A stretch of DNA of 64,000 nt from an uncultured Collinsella sp. (lineage in GTDB: Bacteria > Actinomycetota > Coriobacteriia > Coriobacteriales > Coriobacteriaceae): the NCBI GenBank assembly GCA_937950325.1, contig CALFDJ010000008.1, forward strand, positions 62,001 through 126,000, read 5' to 3'. This document shows positions 48,731 through 56,876 of this stretch, piece after piece (position 1 is the first letter of the stretch; every line of letters starts with the position of its first letter). Below the pieces are notes generated by a model. The model was not told the DNA's origin, searched no databases, and saw nothing but the letters and a program-made list of their open reading frames with translations. The translations under genes were made by a program, and so were the position numbers.

Positions 48731-48857
48731 GGGATCCGATGGGTTTCCCTCTGAATGCACTCCGCAGCACGAAGCCCCCTTATCCGCAGCTCCGAAGGAG
48801 CAGGATAAGGGGGCTTCAAGTGCGAGGACGCATTCAGAGGGAAACCCATCGGGTCCC
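48731..48857. repeat. Very long stem-loop after ppc
   Basis: The left arm GGGATCCGATGGGTTTCCCT, CTGAATGC is mirrored by GCATTCAG, AGGGAAACCCATCGGGTCCC on the right. Between them an inner stem GAAGCCCCCTTATCC / GGATAAGGGGGCTTC is joined through a mismatched CACTCCGCAGCACG / GTGCGAGGACGC zone. Same architecture as 45794-45918 but with a different outer sequence. Confidence 0.8.
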
Positions 48858-48880
48858 GGTGAGAGCCACAGGGCTATCGA

Positions 48881-51694
48881 TTACCCCGTGTTCTGCAGTC
48901 CTGCCGAAACGCCGGTCACAGTCGAAAGAATCAGGCTCATGTACTCGGCCTTCTTCTCCTCGGCCATCTCGTCCTGGTTCATACGCACCTCGCGAAGGGC
49001 GCGAACCTGGGCGATGGACAGAGCGTCAACGTAGGGGTTGCGCACGCGGACGGCGCAACCGAGCACGCGACGGCGCTGAAGCGGCCATTCGTCACCGACG
49101 ATGGCAAGGACCCACTTACGGGTGAGCTGCATCTCGGTAAAGACCTTCTTGGACAGATCCTGGCGATCGCCCAGGTGCAGATACATCTTGGCGATGCGCT
49201 GGTCGGTCTTAGCGATCGACATCTCGATGTTGTCGATAAAGGTGCGGAAGAACGGCCACTCCTGGTAGGCAGCCTTGAGCTGGTCAAGGTCGCCCAACTG
49301 CTCGCAGGCGGTGCCCAAACCATACCAAGCGGCCAGGTTAATACGCGCCTGGCTCCAGCTGAAGATCCACGGAATGGTACGCAGGTCGTCGAGCGACTTG
49401 GCGCCTAGGCCGCGCTTGGCGGGACGCGAGCCGATCGGCAGCAGACCGACCTCGGTCAGCGGCGTCACGGTCGAGAACCACGGAGTAAAGTCCTCGGTGT
49501 TCAGCAGGTCCAGATAGCGCTCGTGGCTTGCGGCGTTGAGCTTCTCTGCCATGTCCCAGAACTTCTGTGTGGTCTCGGTGTTGGTCTTCTCGACGCTCGG
49601 GGCCGACTGCAAAAGCGTTGCGGCGGCAACGGACTCAACATGGCGCTGAGCCAGCGTGCGGTTGCCGTAACGGGCAAAGATGACCTCGCCCTGCTCGGTG
49701 AGCTTAAAGAAGCAGTTGACCGAACCCTTGGGCTGCGCCAGCACGGCCTTGTTGGCCGGGCCGCCGCCACGGCCCACGGCACCGCCGCGACCGTGCATGA
49801 GCACCAGGTCGATATCGTTCTTCTCGGCCCACTTGGCAATGCGCTCCTGCGCGGAGTGCAGCGCGAGCATGGCCGTGGTAGGACCGGCATCCTTGGAGGA
49901 GTCGGAATAGCCCAGCATGACCTCCATGCGGCGGTTGGTCTGGGCAAGGCGCTTCTGCACCACGGGCAGCGTGAGCATCTGATCGAGCACGTCCACACAG
50001 CCCTCGAGGTCCTCGAGCTGCTCGAACAGCGGGATCACGTCGAGCTCGGGAACGTCTTCCTCGTGTGCGAAGGACAGGTGGGCCAGCTCAAAGACGTCGG
50101 CCACATGCTGGGCACTCTTGGTAAACGAGATGATGTAGCGGTGCGCCATCTTCTTGCCGTAGCGCTTTTGGATGGAACCGATGGCACGGAAGGTGTCGAT
50201 GACCTCGCGCGTCATGGGCTGGAGGTCACCATGGATACCGTTCTCGTGGATATCCTTGAGGGCGCGGGCGTGCACCACGGAGTGCTGACGGAACTCCATC
50301 TCGACCATATGGAAGCCGAAGGACTCGACCTGCCAGATGATGGTCTGGACCGGACCGTAGGCGGCACGGACGGCACCGCAGGCAGCAAGCGAACGCTGGA
50401 CGACGCGCAGGTCATCCAGGAACTCGTCGGCGCTGTGGTACATGGTGTCGGTGATACGGCGCACGGTGGCGTTCAGACGGTCGGCCATGACGAGCATGAC
50501 GGCGCGATGCGGCTCGTGCTCGGAGATCAGCTCGGCGCGGGCCGTGTACTGGGTGCTCATCTCGACCTGATGGTTCCACAGGTTGATGAGCTCGGCCGAC
50601 GGCTTGCTGTAGGTGGCCTCGAGCGTGAGGTTGCGGCCGATGCGACGGCACTTGTCCTCGAGCTTGAGCACCATGTGGGTGAAGTACTTGGCGGCGACCT
50701 CACGGCTCACCTTGGCGGTGACGTTGGGGTTACCGTCGCGGTCGGAACCGATCCAGCTGCCGGGATGGAAGAACGCCGGGCACAGCGGCGGCACGGTACC
50801 GGCCTTGTCGCCCAGCACCCAGTCGTCAAAACGACGATAGATGACGGGGATAACGTCGAACAGCGTGTTATCAAAGATGTCGATGATGGTATCGGCTTCC
50901 TCGACCGGCGTGGGCTTCTTGAGCGCGATGGGACTCGTACGCACCAGGGCGTCGATCTCCTGCAGCATATGGCGCTCGTTCTCCACCAGGTCGGAGCCGC
51001 CCAAACGCGGACGCTCCTCCAGCAGGTTGGAGATACGGCGAATCTTGCCCTCGACGGCCTTACGACGGGCCTCGGTGGGATGTGCGGTAAAGACAGGGTG
51101 GAACTCGAGCTTGCCGAGCAGCTCATTGGCACCCTCGACGCCCATCTCGTTTACCAACTGGTGATAGGCGACGGTGAGTTCGTTGGCGGGATCGACCTCG
51201 GTATCGGTCGATGCGCCGGCCTCGCGCTCGCGCAGCTGCGCCACACGGTAGTTCTCCTCCGACAGGTTTGCCAAGTGGAAGAAGCTCGTAAAGGCGCGAA
51301 CGATGACCTGCTGCTTATCAAGCGGCAGGCTGTCAATCAGATCGACGACTTCGCGAAACGCCACGGCGGTGGGCTCGTCGGCAGTGGGCACGCCCTGTTC
51401 GTCAACGGACTCGTCGGCAGCGCGGCTACCGGGGTTGCCAGCATTGGCCACAATCTCGGCTGTCAAAATCTTGTCGAACAGGTCCGCGATCTCGGGATCA
51501 TACTCGCTAAGCACACGACGTTCCAGGCGCAGGAACAGCGCCAGATTATCGCGCAGCTCCTCGGGGATCTCGATCTCGGCGAGACGCTCCCTGGACTCGG
51601 CATTCGAGCCGATTCGGTTAACGAGGCGGTTGACCACGGCAGCGACGCGCGCCGCGGCTTCGGGTACAGACTGGTTGCTTAGGTTCTCAGCCAC
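48881..51694 (-). CDS. ppc: Phosphoenolpyruvate carboxylase
   Basis: A 937-residue enzyme that carboxylates PEP to oxaloacetate in the cytoplasm. It has the catalytic histidine motif VFTAHPTEARR, the motif MLGYSDSSKDAGP, the glycine-rich loop GRGGAVGRGGGPANKAVL and the conserved C-terminal QNTG. Length is normal for bacterial PEPC. The start is uncertain: a GTG at 51694 has GGGAGG four bases upstream, while an ATG at 51706 has AAGGAGG only one base away; I prefer the GTG. In a fermenting anaerobe it feeds the reductive branch to succinate or aspartate. A single-gene unit, closed by the stem-loop 48731-48857. Confidence 0.95.
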   Translation of the reverse strand: MAENLSNQSVPEAAARVAAVVNRLVNRIGSNAESRERLAEIEIPEELRDNLALFLRLERRVLSEYDPEIADLFDKILTAEIVANAGNPGSRAADESVDEQGVPTADEPTAVAFREVVDLIDSLPLDKQQVIVRAFTSFFHLANLSEENYRVAQLREREAGASTDTEVDPANELTVAYHQLVNEMGVEGANELLGKLEFHPVFTAHPTEARRKAVEGKIRRISNLLEERPRLGGSDLVENERHMLQEIDALVRTSPIALKKPTPVEEADTIIDIFDNTLFDVIPVIYRRFDDWVLGDKAGTVPPLCPAFFHPGSWIGSDRDGNPNVTAKVSREVAAKYFTHMVLKLEDKCRRIGRNLTLEATYSKPSAELINLWNHQVEMSTQYTARAELISEHEPHRAVMLVMADRLNATVRRITDTMYHSADEFLDDLRVVQRSLAACGAVRAAYGPVQTIIWQVESFGFHMVEMEFRQHSVVHARALKDIHENGIHGDLQPMTREVIDTFRAIGSIQKRYGKKMAHRYIISFTKSAQHVADVFELAHLSFAHEEDVPELDVIPLFEQLEDLEGCVDVLDQMLTLPVVQKRLAQTNRRMEVMLGYSDSSKDAGPTTAMLALHSAQERIAKWAEKNDIDLVLMHGRGGAVGRGGGPANKAVLAQPKGSVNCFFKLTEQGEVIFARYGNRTLAQRHVESVAAATLLQSAPSVEKTNTETTQKFWDMAEKLNAASHERYLDLLNTEDFTPWFSTVTPLTEVGLLPIGSRPAKRGLGAKSLDDLRTIPWIFSWSQARINLAAWYGLGTACEQLGDLDQLKAAYQEWPFFRTFIDNIEMSIAKTDQRIAKMYLHLGDRQDLSKKVFTEMQLTRKWVLAIVGDEWPLQRRRVLGCAVRVRNPYVDALSIAQVRALREVRMNQDEMAEEKKAEYMSLILSTVTGVSAGLQNTG

Positions 51695-51952
51695 GTTTCC
51701 TCCCATTCCTCCTTCTATGCACGTAACATGCGGTATTCATTATAGGCGCTTGAGAAATACTTTCGACACTGATTGCGCTTTACCACACAAAAGTATTTTC
51801 TGCATTGCAAGGGTTTTTGCCCCAAATGGTCGTATTTCTCGGTGGGCGGCATATGCAAACGAGGGCATTCCGCATAAATGCGAAACACCCCCGTAACAAT
51901 AGCTCGTCGCGAGCGGGACATGTTAGCGGGTCCGCAGCTCAAAAATCATGCG
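51695..51952. other. Intergenic region between ppc and hisS
   Basis: About 260 bases holding the ppc promoter (AT-rich stretch near 51735-51800) and the hisS 3' end. No gene or strong hairpin seen. Confidence 0.4.
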
Positions 51953-53266
51953 CTACAGACGCTCGCGAACCGCCTCGACGACGTTGGCCAGATCGGCAAG
52001 AACCTCTTCGTGGCTCTCCATGTCGCGCACCTTGACCTTGCCGGCGGCAAGCTCGTCGCCGCCCAGGACCAGGATGAGCTTGGCGCCCACCTTATCGGCC
52101 TGCTTAAACTGGGCTTTGAGCGAACGGCCCTGATAGTCGGCCTCGGTCACGATGCCTGCGGCGCGAAGCTCCTGCGTAATGGCAAAGACGTTCTGGCGCA
52201 GCTCCTTGCCTGCGTTGGCGACATAGACGCACGGGGCCTCCTCGGCACCCAGATCGCTGCCAAAGGCCTGCAGGGCCAGCAGGGCGCGCTCAAAACCGAC
52301 GGCAAAGCCGACGCCTGCCGTGGGCTTGCCACCCTCGAGCTCGACCAGGCCGTCGTAGCGGCCGCCGCCGCCGATGGAGCCGACGCCGGCGCCAGGGGCC
52401 TCGACCTCAAAGACAGTACGGGTGTAGTAGTCCAGGCCGCGCACCAAGGTGGGATCCTCGACATACTCGATACCGGCGGTATCCAAATAGCGCTTGACCT
52501 GCTCGTAGTGCTCGCGGCACTCGTCGCACAGGTTGTCGCCCATCAGCGGGGCGTCGGCCATGATCTCACGGCAATGGTCGTTCTTGCAGTCGAAGGCGCG
52601 CAGCGGGTTGAGCTCGGCGCGCTCGCGGCACTCGTCACACATCTCGTCTGCGTGATCGAGGATGAACTGCTTGACCTGCTCGCGGTAAGCCGGACGGCAC
52701 TGGGCGTCACCCATCGAGTTGATGAGCAGACGAAGCTTGGAAAGATCGAAGCCCAGGCGCTTGTAGAACTCCATGAGCATGATGATGCACTCGGCGTCTG
52801 CCGCCGGATCGGGAGCGCCGAGCCACTCGATGCCCACCTGGTGGAACTGGCGCAGGCGGCCCTTCTGGGGACGCTCGCCGCGGAACATGGCCTCGGCGTA
52901 GTAAGCCTTAAACGGCGTGGAGCCCTGGGGCACCAGATTGTTCTCGACGACGGCGCGCACCACGCCGGCCGTGCCCTCGGGGCGAAGTGCCAGGCGCTGC
53001 TTGGGCTTGAGTTTGGTGTCGGTGCCCTCGGTAAAGACGCGCTCCAGGTTGGCACCGCTGAACACGCGGAACATTTCCTTGCGCACGACGTCGGTCGACT
53101 GGCCGATACCGTGGACAAACACGTCAACCTGCTCGATCGCGGGCGTCTCGATGGGTTTAAAACCAAACGGCTCGAACACGCCGGCCGCAATCTGCTGCAT
53201 CTTTTGCCAGGCGCGCATCTCGGCGCCGATAAGGTCGCGGGTTCCCTCCGCCTTCTGTGCCTGCAT
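51953..53266 (-). CDS. hisS: Histidyl-tRNA synthetase
   Basis: A 437-residue class II synthetase. N-terminal KAEGTRDLIGAEMRAW, motif 2 region LALRPEGTAGVVRAVVENN with FRGERPQKGRLRQFHQ, the HisA-like GLDYYTRTVFEVEAP and motif 3 VGFAVGFERALLAL are present, with the C-terminal anticodon-binding domain at 340-430. A cysteine-rich insertion around residues 170-225 (CDECRERAELNP, CDECREHYEQ) is typical of this branch. The ATG at 53266 has AAAGGTG upstream; a TTG six bases earlier is an alternative. Several long stem-loops lie upstream. Confidence 0.96.
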   Translation of the reverse strand: MQAQKAEGTRDLIGAEMRAWQKMQQIAAGVFEPFGFKPIETPAIEQVDVFVHGIGQSTDVVRKEMFRVFSGANLERVFTEGTDTKLKPKQRLALRPEGTAGVVRAVVENNLVPQGSTPFKAYYAEAMFRGERPQKGRLRQFHQVGIEWLGAPDPAADAECIIMLMEFYKRLGFDLSKLRLLINSMGDAQCRPAYREQVKQFILDHADEMCDECRERAELNPLRAFDCKNDHCREIMADAPLMGDNLCDECREHYEQVKRYLDTAGIEYVEDPTLVRGLDYYTRTVFEVEAPGAGVGSIGGGGRYDGLVELEGGKPTAGVGFAVGFERALLALQAFGSDLGAEEAPCVYVANAGKELRQNVFAITQELRAAGIVTEADYQGRSLKAQFKQADKVGAKLILVLGGDELAAGKVKVRDMESHEEVLADLANVVEAVRERL

Positions 53267-53331
53267 GGGCAAACACCTTTCTTTTGTATCGCGTCATAGG
53301 TAACGGTCATTATACGGCACAAACACAAACC

Positions 53332-53391
53332 GCGGCGGCGCGTCTGACCGAACGAGGGTATGGGGACTCGTTCGGCCTGACGCACCGCCGC
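53332..53391. repeat. Stem-loop upstream of hisS
   Basis: GCGGCGGCGCGTCTGACCGA and ACGAG on the left pair with CTCGTTCGG and CCTGACGCACCGCCGC on the right, about 25-base arms with a few mismatches. It is the first of three hairpins in a row and may end the transcript of the MFS remnant. Confidence 0.65.
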
Positions 53392-53398
53392 TGTTTGC

Positions 53399-53460
53399 GA
53401 TCCGCTTTCCTCCGTCCCCTTCGGATCACGTGATCTGTTGGGGACGGAGGAAAACGGATC
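53399..53460. repeat. GATCCG...CCGTCCCC stem-loop
   Basis: GATCCGCTTTCCTCCGTCCC(C) on the left pairs with (G)GGGACGGAGGAAAACGGATC on the right, with one mismatch, around a loop containing CACGTG. The right arm, read on the minus strand, gives TTTTCCTCCGTCCCC, which also follows the hairpin at 62047-62116. Confidence 0.7.
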
Positions 53461-53471
53461 ATTTCGTAGGC

Positions 53472-53535
53472 CCGTGGCCGCCTTGGAAACCGAATGACGG
53501 CACGAGCATCCATTCGGCTTCCAAGGCGGCCACGG
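53472..53535. repeat. CCGTGGCCGCC stem-loop after the MFS remnant
   Basis: CCGTGGCCGCCTTGGAA and CCGAATG on the left pair with CATTCGG and TTCCAAGGCGGCCACGG on the right, about 25 bases with one mismatch. It lies 36 bases after the remnant's stop codon and probably ends its transcript. Confidence 0.75.
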
Positions 53536-53570
53536 ACAGAACGGGGCGAACAGAAAAGAGCGACGGACGC

Positions 53571-54020
53571 CTACTCCCCCGCCACGCTTGCGCGCAGCTT
53601 GGCGGCGATGGGCTCCGAGGCCAGCAGGAATACGAGCATGACAACAGAACACACCAGGTACACGATCCAGGCGCTCGCAAAGGAGCCCGAGACGGCAAAG
53701 AGCACATAGACCTGCCAAAGCTCACCCACAAAGCTCATGCCCGCGAGCACCGCCGAGGTGGCGATAACGGTTAGGGAGCCCAAAACGCGACCGCTTACTT
53801 TATCGGCAACATGGCCAATGACAAGCGATCCGATAACGCTCACCACGGTAGAGATCGCATTGGAGACGTTGTACTGGGCAAGCGTAATCCCGAGGTTGCT
53901 GACGATCAGCAGCTGGAACATGCTCATGCAGTTGACGAAAATCGTGTAGCACGTGGCCATGATCACGAAGCCGGAGGCCACCACGAGCCAGCCGGGGAAG
54001 AACTTACGCTGCTGGGGCAT
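53571..54020 (-). pseudogene. MFS transporter with a large internal deletion
   Basis: A 149-residue frame with a sound start (AAGGAGC before the ATG at 54020). The first 120 residues match the beginning of an MFS transporter (FFPGWLVVASGFVIMATCYT, IGHVADKVSGRVLGSLTV with motif A). After ASAW, at the start of segment 5, the sequence jumps to IVYLVCSVVMLVFLLASEPIAAKLRA, which looks like the last segment and tail. About 250 residues are missing without a change of frame. The product cannot form a normal 12-segment carrier. A clean in-frame deletion is unusual, so expression as a small membrane protein is conceivable. Confidence 0.75.
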
Positions 54021-54142
54021 ACTGCTCCTTATTTAACAAACGAATAGCCGGCGCAGGGGCCGGTAGTGCCCAAGATTGCCTTTAAAGACAAGGGCATAGG
54101 CCTTACGGCCATGCCCGCAGGCTTGAAAGGCAAGGTTGGGTG

Positions 54143-55438
54143 CTACCGGTGGTCGGCGATATAGCCCAAAGCGACGGCGGTATAGGCCGCGGCGCCGAGC
54201 GGCAGCTCGGCATCGTTAAAACGTGCCTTGGGATGGTGCTGGGCAAAGCGTTCGTCCGTGTCGGTTACGGCCGCGCCCACGGTAAAGTACGCACTCGGAA
54301 TCTCGCTCGAGATAAGCGCAAAGTCCTCACTCGCCATGGCATGGAAAAGCGGCAAGAAAGCCGCCTTGGGCAGCACTGCGCCCACGTAGCCAAGCGACGC
54401 CTGAGTCATATCGCTGTCGAGTACAAGCGGCGGAACATCCGAAAGCGTCTCGATGGTCGCCGGCGTACGATATGTTGCGGCAACGCCGTTAACGACCTCC
54501 GCGATGCGGGTCTTTAGGTGAGCTATGAGCTCGACATCGAAGCCACGCAGCGTTCCCTCGAGCACGCAGGTGTCGGGGATGACGTTGGCCGCCAAGCCGC
54601 CAGCAAACTTACCAACGGTAAGTGCGACTTCCTTGGCCGCCGGCACCTCGCGGGAGATGAGCTCCTGGAGCGCCAGGTGCACATGGACGCCGGCCGTAAT
54701 GGGGTCGATGCAGATCTCGGGGCTGGAACCGTGGCCGCCCTTGCCCTGGAGCGTGATGCGGAAACCGTACACGCCCGAGAGCGCCGGGCTGCCGTAGAGC
54801 ACCAGGCCAAGCGGCGACTGGCTGTTGACATGCATGGCGAAGGCCGCCTGAGGGCGCGGGTTCTGCAGCAGACCGTCGGCGATGGCGGCGCGGGCACCCT
54901 CAAAGGTTTCCTCGCCCGGCTGGAACAGCAACTTAACCGTAGCGTTGGCATCAACAAGCTCTGCCTCGCGCGCTTTGAGCATACGAGCCGCACCAAGCAG
55001 CGCCGTCGCGTGCATATCGTGACCGCAAGCGTGCATGCAGCCGTTGGTGGATGCAAAGGGCTCGCCGGATTCCTCGGCAACGGGCAGGGCGTCCATGTCG
55101 CCACGCAGCATGATGACCGTACCGGCCTGCTCATTCGTGCAGATGCCATTGCCTTGGGCCGCGGCGGCACCGGCGCCGACAAGGCCCACAACGCAGGAAC
55201 CATCGACGAGCGTAGCAAATGGGATGTCCATCTCGGTCAGGCGCGCTTGGATATACGTAGAGGTCTGCGGGAGGCTATTACCCAGCTCGGGCATCTGATG
55301 TAAATCGTGTCGCCGCGCAGCGAGCTCGTCTGCAAAAGCCTGAGCTTCTGCAACAAGACCGTCACCGATAGCGGTCTGCGCCGCCGCGGTGGCCTTGGGC
55401 GCTGATTGCGGTTGAAGATCGGACAGTGCTGGTGCCAT
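54143..55438 (-). CDS. M20-family amidohydrolase / N-acyl-amino-acid hydrolase
   Basis: A 431-residue metal-dependent hydrolase of the M20D group. The metal ligands appear as LRGDMDALPV, MHACGHDMHA and FQPGEETFEGA, followed by a dimerisation domain (GKGGHGSSPEICIDPI) and the last ligand MASEDFALIS. Such proteins remove acyl or carbamoyl groups from amino acids, or cut indole and peptide conjugates, in the cytoplasm. The ATG at 55438 has GGAGGGC upstream. The MFS remnant lies 120 bases further on the same strand and may once have carried its substrate. Confidence 0.9.
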   Translation of the reverse strand: MAPALSDLQPQSAPKATAAAQTAIGDGLVAEAQAFADELAARRHDLHQMPELGNSLPQTSTYIQARLTEMDIPFATLVDGSCVVGLVGAGAAAAQGNGICTNEQAGTVIMLRGDMDALPVAEESGEPFASTNGCMHACGHDMHATALLGAARMLKAREAELVDANATVKLLFQPGEETFEGARAAIADGLLQNPRPQAAFAMHVNSQSPLGLVLYGSPALSGVYGFRITLQGKGGHGSSPEICIDPITAGVHVHLALQELISREVPAAKEVALTVGKFAGGLAANVIPDTCVLEGTLRGFDVELIAHLKTRIAEVVNGVAATYRTPATIETLSDVPPLVLDSDMTQASLGYVGAVLPKAAFLPLFHAMASEDFALISSEIPSAYFTVGAAVTDTDERFAQHHPKARFNDAELPLGAAAYTAVALGYIADHR

Positions 55439-55553
55439 AGATGCCCTCCAGTAACGTTTTTGCAGCAAGCACTTTGATAGCGTAAAGTGCAAGGTACTAC
55501 TTTAAGGGCGACGCATAAAAAATGCCGCCCCGGGAGGCGGCGCAACAAATTGT

Positions 55554-56537
55554 TTACAATTGCGGACGCGGCTTTCGACGCAAAAAATCGAAATGCGTCT
55601 CGCTCAAGATAATCGAAAGAAAGATGAGCGCGAAGCCGGCGAGCAGGCGCGAGGTGAGCGCCTCCCCCATCAGCAGCACCGAGAACAGCACACCCGAAGG
55701 CGACTCCATCGAAAGGAGCAGCGAGCCCGCTGAGGCCGGGACATGCGCCAGGCCGACGTTTTGGATGAGCAGAGCCACACACGTACAGCCCACCGATAGA
55801 AACGCCATCACACCGATAAAGCTCGGCGTCCACACGGACAGCGGCGCTTGGGTCTCGAATAACAGCGACGAGATCAGGCTCAGCACGCCGTTGCCCACAA
55901 ACATCCAAAACGTGATGACGTTGATGTCCATCTTGCGGCCATACTTGGCGGTCACCGCCATCTGGATGGCAAAGAAGACCGCACCGCCCAGTGTGATGAC
56001 ATCGCCGACATTGAACTCGACGCTATCGAGCGCCACCAGACCAATGCCCGCCAGGCACAGCAACGCGGCGCCCAAGTTGTAACGGGTAAGCTTTTCGCCG
56101 CTTAGGACGTAGCTCGCAAACGGCACGAGGATGCAATAGGTACCCGTCAAAAATGCACTCTTGCCCGCCGTGGTCTGTGCCAGGCCAATCGTCTGCAAAC
56201 CGTACGCGCCCCACATAAGTGCGCCCATACCAAGTCCGACGATAAGGTTGCGGGCATTAAAGTGCGCGATGATGCGTTTGTGGAAGATGGCGAACATAAC
56301 CAGCGAAGCCGGAAGAAAACGAATATAGAGCAGTTCGAACACCGGAATGGTGTCGAGCGCATCTTTCATGGTGGTAAAGGAATAGCCCCAGATGACCGCC
56401 ACCGATAGCAGCAAGACCTTCCAGAAGAACGGGGAACGCGCGCCGGCGCCGCGGGAGGTGCCGCCGGCGCCCAGGTCCTCCCGTGCGACAGGGCTATCGG
56501 GCATGTTTTCGATTTCGTTGGCAGCGTATTGGGCCAT
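55554..56537 (-). CDS. EamA/DMT-family transporter
   Basis: A 327-residue membrane protein with ten hydrophobic segments forming two EamA repeats, at about residues 38-175 and 180-315. Visible family features are AVIWGYSFTTMKDAL in the first segment and SGSLLLSMESPSGVLFSVLLMGE near the end of the second repeat. Members export amino acids or other metabolites. The ATG at 56537 lies in a weak ribosome-site context (GAGGTTGTTCC). It is followed by the amidohydrolase gene after 115 bases on the same strand. Substrate unknown. Confidence 0.88.
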   Translation of the reverse strand: MAQYAANEIENMPDSPVAREDLGAGGTSRGAGARSPFFWKVLLLSVAVIWGYSFTTMKDALDTIPVFELLYIRFLPASLVMFAIFHKRIIAHFNARNLIVGLGMGALMWGAYGLQTIGLAQTTAGKSAFLTGTYCILVPFASYVLSGEKLTRYNLGAALLCLAGIGLVALDSVEFNVGDVITLGGAVFFAIQMAVTAKYGRKMDINVITFWMFVGNGVLSLISSLLFETQAPLSVWTPSFIGVMAFLSVGCTCVALLIQNVGLAHVPASAGSLLLSMESPSGVLFSVLLMGEALTSRLLAGFALIFLSIILSETHFDFLRRKPRPQL

Positions 56538-56876
56538 GGAACAACCTCACACTCAATCTGGGCGTGGTGTCCGCACGCGTATGGCTGCGTGCCGCCTCAT
56601 GGTCAAATAAAAACGGGGCGCACCGGACCCCCGGCACGCCCCGCTACTGTAGCAACAACCAAGCAGCCCACGCAATTCACTACGCTAAAGCGTCTTGTTC
56701 CGCCGTTCTACCGAACGGCGGACCGGTCGACGCTGCGCGAGCCGCATTCACACCAATCTGACGTTCAATTTCAAGGGCGCGACCAGAAGGTCAGCGCCCT
56801 TTCATTTCACGTCACCTTGGCGCAAATGCGGCTCGCTCGCTGACATTGCCGCAGTATCAGCGTTTACATTGTTGCG
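56538..56876. other. Intergenic region between YhgE-like gene and EamA gene
   Basis: About 340 bases with no convincing gene. It contains a palindrome CCGCCGTTC / GAACGGCGG at about 56700-56721 and the hairpin 56773-56801. The promoter of the EamA gene should lie at its left end. Confidence 0.4.
56773..56801 (-). terminator. Hairpin after the YhgE-like operon
   Basis: AAGGGCGCTGACC pairs with GGTCGCGCCCTT on the minus strand around TTCT, followed by GAAATTG. T tract weak. It lies 76 bases after the stop of the second gene of the operon. Confidence 0.55.

Larger units (their letters stand above)
48158..48880. other. Gene-free region with several repeats
   Basis: About 720 bases between the larA leader and the end of ppc without a convincing gene. 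It holds the inverted-repeat-bounded segment 48316-48548, a CACTCCGCAGGACGCAAGAA copy at 48639-48670 and the long stem-loop 48731-48857. Short frames here read through the repeats and show no family resemblance. Confidence 0.5.

Noticed and set aside
48543..49034. Plus-strand frame between larA and ppc
   Set aside because: Runs through the long stem-loop 48731-48857 and into the antisense of ppc; content reflects the repeats.
49523..51682. Plus-strand frame of about 720 codons opposite ppc
   Set aside because: Shadow of a long GC-rich gene. Similar antisense frames opposite ilvD (11039-12880), aspS (40544-42811) and the pectin genes were rejected for the same reason.
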